From Kordia aestuariivivens (GTDB taxonomy: Bacteria; Bacteroidota; Bacteroidia; Flavobacteriales; Flavobacteriaceae): 64,000 nucleotides of DNA. The notes under the pieces were generated by a model. That model worked only from the letters and a program-made list of their open reading frames with translations, searched no databases and was not told the DNA's origin. Shown piece by piece: positions 9,801-19,200 of the stretch. The translations under genes were made by a program, and so were the position numbers. The stretch covers positions 62,001 through 126,000 of the forward strand of contig NZ_JACGWS010000014.1 in assembly GCF_014397005.1 (NCBI RefSeq), in the 5' to 3' direction. How positions within the stretch are numbered: the first letter of the stretch is position 1; each line of letters starts with the position of its first letter.

Positions 9801-12800
9801 ACGAAGGCTCTCATGTCGATCTATTAGTAAGTCTATAGATTTTTGCAAGAGCGAAATGTTTAAAGTTCCTTTTAACGCTAATACATTAGAGATGTTGTAT
9901 GCTTTGCTACTGCCTTCAAATTGACTTAACACCCATATTCGTTGCTGTGTTGAAGTTACTGGGTACTGTTCTTGTTGAGGCGCTAATTTTATTTTTTTAT
10001 TGGAAATCGGAACGATTTTCTTTGCCATTTCTCTAATTGTAGGGTACATAAAAATGTCCTTTACTTTTAGAGAATATCCTGTATTTTTCAACTCATTTAT
10101 AAGTCGTAATGCTTTTAGGCTATGACCTCCTAATTCAAAAAAACTATCAGTTACTCCTATTTGTTCTATTCTTAGTATTTTTTCTAATATTTTAACTATT
10201 TGGAATTCTAGTTTATTTTTAGGCGTAATATATTCACGTCTTTTAGTACTTAAATTCTCTATAGATAGTAACGCTTTTTTATTAATCTTTCCGTTTACTG
10301 TTAGTGGTATTGTTTCTACTTCTACAAAAAAGTCAGGAATCATATAATTAGGAAGATGCTCTTGTAATATGCTTTTTAGGTCATCTATTTTTATGTTTCT
10401 CCCTTCTAAATAAGCAACGAGTATTTTTTCTTCTGCAAGTTCTTTACTTAGTACTACTGCATTCTTTATTGCTGTTTTTGTCTGTATAACGCTCGTTATT
10501 TCGTCGAGTTCTATTCTATATCCTCTAATTTTTACTTGGGTATCTTTTCGTCTTAAAAAAACGATTTCTCCATTAGGTTTCCAGTATCCCAAATCGCCTG
10601 TACGATACATAACTGTATGAGGGTTATGTGGATTTTCTACAAATTTTTCTTTGGTAAGTTTAGGATGGTTTAAGTATCCTATAGAAAGCCCTTTTCCAGA
10701 GATACATAATTCACCTACTATACCAATAGGCGTTAGCTCTGTAGAATCTGGATCTACTATAATAACGTGTCTATTCGCAATCGGTTTTCCAATAGAAATA
10801 TTATCTTCTAAAGCTGTTATTTTATGATATGTGGCACATACCGTGCTTTCAGTTGGTCCATACGTATTATATATAGGCATTTCCTTTAGTAAATTATCAA
10901 TGTAATGCGATAGTAATACATCTCCACCACTAATTAAAAGTCGTATTTTAAGATTGTATTGCTTGTATACTTGATTCAAATATTGTAATACATAAGGATT
11001 CGTACTTAACAATGTTATTTCATGATCTTCACAAAGCTGAATTAAAGTGTCTAAATTGAGTTTATCTTTGTGAATTGCTAGTGTTCCTCCACTAATTAGT
11101 ATAGGAAATATTTCCTCTATAGAAGTATCAAAAGAAATACTAGCTTGTTGCAATACCTTATCATCAGGTGTTAATTGGAAATAGGACTTAAATGTAAGTG
11201 CATAATCCACAAAGGATTCATGTGTTATTTGTACTCCTTTAGGTTTACCGGTAGTCCCAGAAGTATATATAACATACGCTAGATCTTTTGAACTTATTTT
11301 GTTTATAGGTTTTGTGCTATATTCATGGAGTTGTGCTTTTATTTTTTCAAGTTTATTTGTATCAATAGTTAGCTTAGATTTGCAATCTTTTTTGATATAC
11401 TCTTTTCTTACTTTTGGATAATTAGGATCAATAGGTACATATACAGCTCCAAGTTTTAATACGGCAATAATGGTGATTATTGTCCAAACGCTACTTTCCA
11501 ATTCTATGATGATAAAATCGCCTTTAGCAATTTTAAATTGATCCTCAAGAAGAGCTGCTAATGCATTGCTATGCGCTTCTAACATTTTGTAAGTTATGTG
11601 CTCATTTTGATCAATTAATGCATTTTGATTTGGGTTTTTTCTCGCCTCCAACTCAATAATACTTAGTATAGTACAACCTGGATCATAGTTTGTGTTTGGT
11701 TGATTGAACTTAGTTAGAACGCTACTTTTTTCTTGAGGCGTTATAATACTAAGATTTTTTATTTGTGCATTTGGATTCTCAAAACCAGCTGTTAAAAACG
11801 TTTCAAAATGACCTAACATATTTTGTATAAAGGTTTCTTGATAGATATCTGTATTATACTCAACGTTTAACGATATTCCTTCCTTTTTTTCAACAAAGGA
11901 AAAACTAAGATCTAACTGACTTACGCCTCTTTCTATTTCATTGTATTCTGAAACCTCAACATCATTGACGCCATCTAAGTCACTAATTCCTAAATCTTTG
12001 TGGTTTTGCAACAGCACCATAATATCAAATAATGGTGCTCTACTAAGGTCTTTTGGAATGGATAGATGACTTACTAATTTAGTAAAAGGATATTCTTTAT
12101 TCTCATAAGCATTTAGTAGTGTTTGCTTTTGTATTTGTATGAAATTAATGAATGTGTTTTCTTTATTGAACTGTGTTCTTACGGGTAATGCATTTGAATA
12201 TAACCCAATTTGATTTTCTAAATCCTGATGTTCTCTTCCTGCAACAGTTGTTCCAAGTGTAATGTCTGTTTGTCCCGTATATTTAGAGAAAATACCGTTT
12301 AGTCCTCCTAGCAATATCATAAATAATGTAGTATGATGTGCTTTACTGAATGCTTTTAGCTGATGGCTAAAATCTTCTGAAAATTCATGATAATACACAC
12401 GTCCATTATATGTTTTTATAGCTGGACGCTTTTGAGCTGTTAGTTCTAAAACTGGAGGCGGTATTTTAAATTGCTCTTTCCAGTACTTTAATTTTTTATC
12501 ATAACTAGAACTTTTAAGTTTTTTAGTTAACCACTCACCATAATCTTTATATTGGATCGGTAATTCTGCTAATTTTATTTCCTTATTTTGAATTAGGCTA
12601 TTGTAAACTAACATCACTTCTTTGGTTAGTATTTCTAACGACCAACCATCGCCTATAATATGATGAAGTACAAATAGTAATATATGTTCTTTTTCTTCGA
12701 GAGAAAATAAAGATGCTTTTATTAAAAGATCTTTTTTTAAACTAAAAGCCTCATCATATCTTTCTTTTATTTGCGCATGAACCTCCTTTTTAGAAAGGTT

Positions 12801-13253
12801 TTGCGATTTGACAACTTCAAGTTTAAACTTTAGAGAATCCTTATTCAAAATACTTTGGCGGACTTTCCCTTTGTTATTTTCTTTAAAAGCTGTTCTTAAT
12901 ATTTCATGCCTTTCTATAACTTTTTGAAACGCTTTTTCTAAAAGTTGCTTGTTAAGATTTCCTTTTAGCTTTAAAGAAGCAACTATATTATACGCTTTAT
13001 TCCCTCCAAGGTGTTCATGTGTAAACCACATAAAATATTGTGTTGGTGTTAAATTATAACCTTTTTTTATTTTGGTTTTTGGAATAGATTCACTTGATGT
13101 AATAAGATTCGTTAGATATGCTTTATTTTTTTTAATTTCTTCCAATAATTCATTGGTCAATACACCTTTAGGCGCATTAACCTTAAGGTTATTGTTAATT
13201 ATTTCAAACTGAACTCCTAATGAAAGAAGTTTTTGTAAAAATTCTTTTTTCAT
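6849..13253 (-). CDS. Bimodular NRPS, TubC-C-A-T-C-A-T
   Basis: 2134 aa. Domains by rough residue position: TubC-like docking domain 1-52; C1 60-495 (HHIIGDG near 198); A1 510-1000 (YTSGTTGKPKG near 666); T1 (GGHSLKA, Ser near 1043); C2 1115-1545 (HHIIGDG near 1226); A2 1560-2030 (YTSGSTGKPKG near 1698); T2 (GGNSLQA, Ser near 2074). There is no E, MT or TE domain. A1 code read as D-T-E-S-I-G-T-V-C-K, which I cannot match confidently (a Glu at position 239 suggests a basic substrate). A2 code is D-L-F-N-N-A-L-T-Y-K, the alanine-type code known from microcystin McyA. The C-terminus ends EKDELIL, an acidic-aliphatic tail like those of other non-terminal NRPSs here. It starts 36 nt after the upstream NRPS ends, so they are surely cotranscribed. 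Confidence 0.95.
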   Translation of the reverse strand: MKKEFLQKLLSLGVQFEIINNNLKVNAPKGVLTNELLEEIKKNKAYLTNLITSSESIPKTKIKKGYNLTPTQYFMWFTHEHLGGNKAYNIVASLKLKGNLNKQLLEKAFQKVIERHEILRTAFKENNKGKVRQSILNKDSLKFKLEVVKSQNLSKKEVHAQIKERYDEAFSLKKDLLIKASLFSLEEKEHILLFVLHHIIGDGWSLEILTKEVMLVYNSLIQNKEIKLAELPIQYKDYGEWLTKKLKSSSYDKKLKYWKEQFKIPPPVLELTAQKRPAIKTYNGRVYYHEFSEDFSHQLKAFSKAHHTTLFMILLGGLNGIFSKYTGQTDITLGTTVAGREHQDLENQIGLYSNALPVRTQFNKENTFINFIQIQKQTLLNAYENKEYPFTKLVSHLSIPKDLSRAPLFDIMVLLQNHKDLGISDLDGVNDVEVSEYNEIERGVSQLDLSFSFVEKKEGISLNVEYNTDIYQETFIQNMLGHFETFLTAGFENPNAQIKNLSIITPQEKSSVLTKFNQPNTNYDPGCTILSIIELEARKNPNQNALIDQNEHITYKMLEAHSNALAALLEDQFKIAKGDFIIIELESSVWTIITIIAVLKLGAVYVPIDPNYPKVRKEYIKKDCKSKLTIDTNKLEKIKAQLHEYSTKPINKISSKDLAYVIYTSGTTGKPKGVQITHESFVDYALTFKSYFQLTPDDKVLQQASISFDTSIEEIFPILISGGTLAIHKDKLNLDTLIQLCEDHEITLLSTNPYVLQYLNQVYKQYNLKIRLLISGGDVLLSHYIDNLLKEMPIYNTYGPTESTVCATYHKITALEDNISIGKPIANRHVIIVDPDSTELTPIGIVGELCISGKGLSIGYLNHPKLTKEKFVENPHNPHTVMYRTGDLGYWKPNGEIVFLRRKDTQVKIRGYRIELDEITSVIQTKTAIKNAVVLSKELAEEKILVAYLEGRNIKIDDLKSILQEHLPNYMIPDFFVEVETIPLTVNGKINKKALLSIENLSTKRREYITPKNKLEFQIVKILEKILRIEQIGVTDSFFELGGHSLKALRLINELKNTGYSLKVKDIFMYPTIREMAKKIVPISNKKIKLAPQQEQYPVTSTQQRIWVLSQFEGSSKAYNISNVLALKGTLNISLLQKSIDLLIDRHESLRTFFKADESGMLNQYILQNKQAKCSIKVHQIATQNDIPKLIDKHINHVFNLTEAPLLKVEIITISEEHSLLLFNLHHIIGDGWSMELVSREVITLYNQLNQGSSEKLPSLPIQYKDFAYWKNSKSQQEKLVKSKEYWLQHLSGDVPILEFLTPKTRPKIKTYNGSQYKHLFSKDFTANLKKTTEQNNATLFMGLMAGLNGLLYRYSNQSDIILGTPISEREHSGLENQIGLYLNTLAIRTQFEPADTYESLLKKQKQVLLKSYAHQSYPFNDLVEQLNLKRNVTRSPLFDIMVVFHNQTDLFKESPHLHNIEVTPYGGLQKTTSQFDLTFSFVQKENNLIVEISYNTDIYTLDFVEKMAVHLEYFISRGIENPLDTISKIEYLSPKEKDKLVNKNNTTLANYSNNTTILNLIETQIKKSPEAVAILNKEKSITYNTLHNTYTNLAYYLLKKYAINPGDFVGIKLKRDEKLVSTIIAILKLGAVYVPIDMNYPQERIAYIEKDSACKIVITEELLQDFEKSNGDEFEGELPEIILNPDDLAYLIYTSGSTGKPKGVMITHANAVAFLNWSIREFSKTDFDVLYAATSHSFDLSIFEMFHPLCIGKKMRILTNSLSIVDYLEKDTKILINSVPSAIQNLLQRNVSLKNIKAINLAGEPLSTVLSNALQKYPVELRNLYGPSETTTYSSCYKIDKRHEQTIPIGQPIANTKIYILSNDLSLQGESIVGELYISGAGLSKGYLNKPKLTRKKFIPNPYMPNTKMYKTGDLAYWMPDGNIGFVGREDTQIKLRGYRIELGEIEKAVLKEKNVKAATVLLKEELDEKHIVAYIQGDNLKLQDIRANLHQKLPNYMIPTYYHILDKMPLTPNGKIDKKALLSVKDEAIKNTKYVAPKNDIEKNLIEVWAKNLKIEADTLGIEDNFFELGGNSLQAVILINNINKTYNTKLSITDLFEALTIKEVAELLNFSIHHTEETAIVEQHEKDELIL

Positions 13254-13289
13254 GAAAATATCTTATCTATGCTTGGGTTATAAAAAGCG

Positions 13290-16200
13290 TTACAAAATCA
13301 CTTCATCTTGTTCTTGGTTTGCCGCACTCGTTTTTTTATTCTGAAGTATTGCAAAGTTTAGTAAAACGGCTAAGTCCTCTATATTTAATGTGTCGTATAG
13401 ATTTACTACTGAAAATGACGTATTATATATTTTGTTTATTTCATTGATTAAAATGACCGCTTGTATGCTGTTTCCTCCTAATTCGAAAAAATTATCTTTA
13501 ATTCCTATTTGTGCAGAATTGTCTGTTTTTAAAACACCTTTCCAAATAGTAATTAATTCCTTTTCTAAATCGGTACTTGGCGGTATATAAGGTGTCTTTT
13601 TAAGATCGGATACTGTTGGAGTAGGAAACGATTTTCGTTCAATTTTTCCTGTGCGTGTATGCGGGAAGTGCTCCATTACCATAAATATGTTGGGTATCAT
13701 ATATTTAGGTAAAGTTTTGCTTAGTAGTTCTTTTATTTCGGATGATTCTATTTGTTCCTTTGTTCGTAAGTATGCAACTATGTGTGGATTCTCTTCTATA
13801 TTTTTGATAAGAACAATAGCTTCCGCGATGTTTGTAATTTGTTCCAGATTGTATTCTATTTCTGAAAGTTCAATTCGCAATCCATTAAGTTTTACTTGTG
13901 TGTCTTTGCGATGTAAAAACTCTATTTCTCCTGTTGGGAGCATTTTTCCAATATCACCTGATTTGTATATTCTTCCAGTACCAGTGATTGGGTCTGTTAT
14001 GAATGCTTTTTCGGTTAGTTCTTTTTTGTTTAAATAACCTAAGGAAAGGTATTCGCTTTTAAAGGCAATTTCTCCTTCTTGATACACTCCTTTTTTGCAA
14101 TTATTCTCATCCAATAAAAACACTTCTGTTTCTATTACAGCACTTCCTAATGGAATATTATTTTTTATGATTTGGGATGTATGATTTAAAAACTTTTGAG
14201 AAACGATTGTCGATTCTGTAGGACCATAATCATTCACAAGAAAAGCATGTTTTGGAAAATGCGTTTTAAAAAGATCGAAATCAATTTTATGACAAGGTTC
14301 TCCACCTAAATCAACCAATCGTATATCTTTAAACATTTTTTTATCATTAAATTCCTTTAAAAAATATCTATAAATAGTAGGGATAATATGTAATACTGTA
14401 ATATGCTCAGTTCGCAACCAAGACGATAAATTATTGATCCCTTTTTTAGAGACATTATAGAAATTTACGGAAGCTCCATTCAAAATTGCCGCATAAATAT
14501 CTTTTACAGAAGCATCAAATGTGTAGGTTGAAAGAACACTTAATTTATCTTTTTGAGTAATTCTGATATTGTTAGTATATACGCTAATGTAATGCAGCAC
14601 ATTTCTATGGTTTTGCATCACTCCTTTTGGCATTCCCGAAGATCCAGAGGTGTATAAAACATACGCTTCGTTTAACACATTAGAGTTTCCTGTTGGGTTC
14701 GGTATTTCTTCAAGATTATCATTTTCAGATAACTGTATTAAAGCCACACCAGATACTTCTTCCAATACTTCTTGGGCTTTTTTTGCAGTTTCTTTAGTGC
14801 ATACAATTGACATACAATCTGCATCTTCAATAATGTACTTAACTCTTTTTATTGGAGTCCCAACATCAATAGGCACATACGAATATCCTGCTTTTAAGGT
14901 ACCCAACATACCTATTACTGAGCTTTCATCATGATTTAAAAATAAAGCGACTCTTCTTTTATTTGTGTCTTTAGTTACATTATGTATTTGGTTTGCCAAA
15001 TGATTAGCATGATTATTCAAGCTTTTATAGGTAATTTCATTTCCATCAGAAAATATCGCAATGTCATTTGGAAATTGTTTTACTTGTTTTTCAAATCGTT
15101 CTGTAATACACTGCTGAATTTCATCTCTTTCATATTTTACAAACTCATGTGTTGGTTTTAAATCTGTTTGATTGTAAAGGTTATTTTCAAAAAGTTTTAT
15201 ATTTTGAATAGGTTGCTTAAAATTATTTACTACCTGATCCATAACGCACATATATGCTTCTGCCCAATACGCTATCGTTTCTTTTTTGAAAAGAGTATTA
15301 TCGTACACAAAATTTAAAGCGTATCCGTTTTCATAACTTTTAATGTAACATTCTAAATCAAATTTTGGAGACGATTCTAATACGCCATGACTTGCGCTAA
15401 AATCACGTATTGCTTCTGAAGATTCCGATTCAAAATCTATCATATTTAAAAATACGGGGCTTATTGGAAAACTATGTTCTTCTTTGCTATAATTTAATTG
15501 ATTTAATAGCATTTCAAAAGGATATTCTTGATGCATCAATGCCGAAGTTAATGTTGCACTCACACTTTGCAACCATTCTTTAAAAGATCCTTTATCAGTT
15601 ATAACATCTCTCAACATTAAAGTATTTATAAAACACCCAACACTGTCTTTTAACTGAAAGTGGTTTCGATTTGCGACTGGAATTCCAATAATAATATCTT
15701 CTTCCGAAGTTAGTCTGTGCAATACGATTTTTAACGTTGCAACAAAAAATGCAAACGCACTTACCTTTTCTAAACCTGCTAAAGTTTCAATTTTTTGTTT
15801 CTGTTCTTCACTAATATATACCTTGTGAAATGAAGCATTTTTTTGAGTCGTTTTTAGTTTCGTAGCATAATCTGTTGGTAATTGTAAATATGGTAAGTCT
15901 CCTTTAAGATGATTTTTCCAATAATTTTCATGAGTTATCATCTCAGGCAATTGTAATGAACTGTGTTGCCATTGTGCGTAATCTTTGTATTGTATTGATA
16001 GTTTACAAAGCTTCGGTTTTCTTGCTGATATTGCGGAGTCATATAACTCCATTAAATCTCTGTGTATGATTTTCATTGACCATCCATCACTAATACTATG
16101 ATGTATGTTAAAAAACAAGGTATTGGTTTGTGCCTCTTGTACAATAGCTATTTTAAATAAAGGATAGGTATCAAGATCAAACTCATGATTAAAAACTTTA

Positions 16201-19200
16201 TCTACAGCTTCTTCTTTAGTGTTACAATATAAAATTTCTACAGGCGAAGGATGTTGTACATGCTGCTTTGGAACGCCTTTATCTTCTATAAATACAGTTC
16301 TCAGAATTTCATGACGTTTCATCAACTCATTAAAGGATTCCTCCATAATAGTTGTGTCTACATTCTCAGGTAGCTGTAAAGCACTATAGATGTTAAATAT
16401 TTTAGACTTGCCCTGTATCTTATACAGCAACCAATATCGCATTTGAGAAGAAGAAAGATTATAATATTCTTGCAATGGTGCTTTCTCAATCTTATAGCCT
16501 TGATGCCTAGTGTTATTTAGCAGTTTTGCATGACTCCTTAACGTAGTGTTTGTGTATAATTGCTCTAAAGTTATAGCTACTTTAAATGTTTTTTGATATT
16601 CATTTAGCAATTTCGTAAGAAGTAAACTGTGTCCTCCTAATTCAAAAAAGTCATCTAAAACTCCTATTTTTTGAATGCCTAAAATTGCTTTCCAAATCGT
16701 TGAAATTTCAATTTCAATCTTACTATTTGGTACTATATATTGTTTTTTCACAATATCTAATTCTGAAATAACTGGCAGTTTATCTCTATCTATCTTACCA
16801 TTGGACGTTAAAGGCACTTTTTCTAATTTACTATAATAATTGGGCACCATGTAAATTGGTAATCTGCCTGACAAGTAATTTCTTAGTTCTTCAATATCAA
16901 TGCTTTCAGAAGTTAAATAATATGCTACTAATACTTCATGGCTGTTAACTGTTTTTACAGATACAATAGCATGTGAAATTTCAGCATTAAATTTAAGAAT
17001 GCTAGCTTCTATTTCTCCTAGCTCTACTCTATTTCCTCGTATTTTTATTTGAGTATCTTTTCTGCCTATAAACTCAATATTACCATCAGGTAACCAACGT
17101 GCTAAGTCTCCTGTTTTGTATAATCGTTCTCCAGCTCTATATGGGTTTTCTACAAATTTTTCTGTTGTAAGTGTTGGACGATTCAGATATTCAGTTGCAA
17201 GTCCTGTACCCGAAATACACAATTCACCAACAACACCTATTGGAGTAAGTTGCAATGTTTCTGTTAAAATGTACACTTTTGTATTACTGATAGGTTTTCC
17301 GATTGGAATATTTTCTTTGGAAATAGAAGTACAATCAAAAAAAGTAGTCACTACAGTATTCTCTGTAGGTCCATAGTTATTATATATTTTTAAGTTTGTT
17401 TTTTTAGAATATGTTAATGCTTCTCCGCCTGTTACGATGATCGTTTCAAGGTCTGAAATATCTTTCGCTATAAAATCTTGGCAAATTTTAGATGGAAGGT
17501 ATGCATGCGTAATTTGATGATTTTTTAAAAAGGCGGACAATGCTTCCACATCAAAACGTATTGCATCACTTTGAATTGGAACTAACGATGCTCCAACAGT
17601 TAAATAAGGATAAATTTCCCAGACAGATGCATCAAAACCAATTCCTGAGAATAATGTTCCTTTGCTTTCCGCTGATACATGATATGCCTTTTGGTGCCAA
17701 AAACATAGATTAGTAAGACTTTTATGTTTTACAACAACGCCTTTAGGATTGCCTGTGGAGCCTGAAGTATAAATAACATACGCTACATCATCACTATGAG
17801 GTGAACTATCTAATTTTAATGGTTTTACATTTGAATCTTTCTTTCTAAATGTAGCTAAAAATGTTTCATCAATACATACGGATATACCTGCATCTTTTTT
17901 TATGTAGTTGATTCTTTCTTCAGGATATTTTAAATCGATTGGAACATACGCTGCACCTGCTTTTAAAACTGCTAGTATTGAAATTATCAAATCTGTGCTA
18001 CGCTCTAAAAGTATTCCTACTAATGTTCCATTTGTTACCGCATATTTTTGCTGTATAAAAACAGACAGCCTACTTGATTTTTCATCCAATGCTGCATACG
18101 TCAAGGTTTCATTTTCAAAGTTTACAGCAATGTTTTTTGGATTTTTTCGCACTTGCTCATAGAATAAGTCTATGACCGTTTTCTCCAGTGGGAAGAGTTC
18201 GGTAGTTGCATTAAATTCAGTAAAAAGTTGATTTTTTTCTTCTTTTGTAATAAGTGTTAGTTCGTTTAGTTTTATTTCTTGAGAAGAAGTGATTTGTTCA
18301 AATATCTTTTCTAAATGCCGAGTCATTCTTTTTATAAATAAATCACTATACAAGTCTGTGTTATATGACAATAATAGTGATAAAGAGTCATTCTCAACAA
18401 ATGAAAACGTTAAGTCAAACTGAGCTGTTTCTCTAACTGTTTCAAAATCACTTATAACTAATTCTCCTTCATTATAAAATGATGAACGCTCCTGTTGATT
18501 TTGCAAAACCACCATGACATCAAATAATGGTGAACGCGAAGTATCTCTTGATACTGCTAGGTTTTCTACAAGTTTATCAAACGGGAAATCTTGATGTGTA
18601 TATGCAGCCTGAAGCTGTTCTTTTTCTTTTGCTAATAGTGTCGAAAAACGATCATCAGTATTAAATTTTGTCCGAATTGCTAATGTATTTATATACAATC
18701 CTATTTGAGGTTCTAAATCTGGATGAGACCTTCCAGCAACAGGTGTTCCAATACTAATGTCTGTTTGATTACTATATCTAGATAGTAACATTCTAACACA
18801 AGACATTAAAGTCATAAATAATGTAGCTTGCTGTTCCTGAGAGACATGCTTTATTTTTTTGATTAATTTCTTTGAGAAATCGTGTTGAATTATTTTACCA
18901 GCGTATGTTTTAACCTGTGGTCTAGGTTGATACGTTGGTAAATTTAAAATAGGTATTGATTCGCTAAAGTTTTTATGCCAGTATTTTTCTGCTTCGGTAT
19001 GTGAAGGTGAATTCAAATTATTTGACAGCCAAACTGCATAATCTTTGTATTGTATTGAAAGTTGGGGAAGATTTATAACTTCTTCTTTATTTTGTAAAGA
19101 ATTATAGCTCGTTACGATTTCGTTCGTTAATACATTTAACGACCATCCATCACTAATAATATGATGCATCGCTAAGTAAAACACAAAGCTATTTTCATCT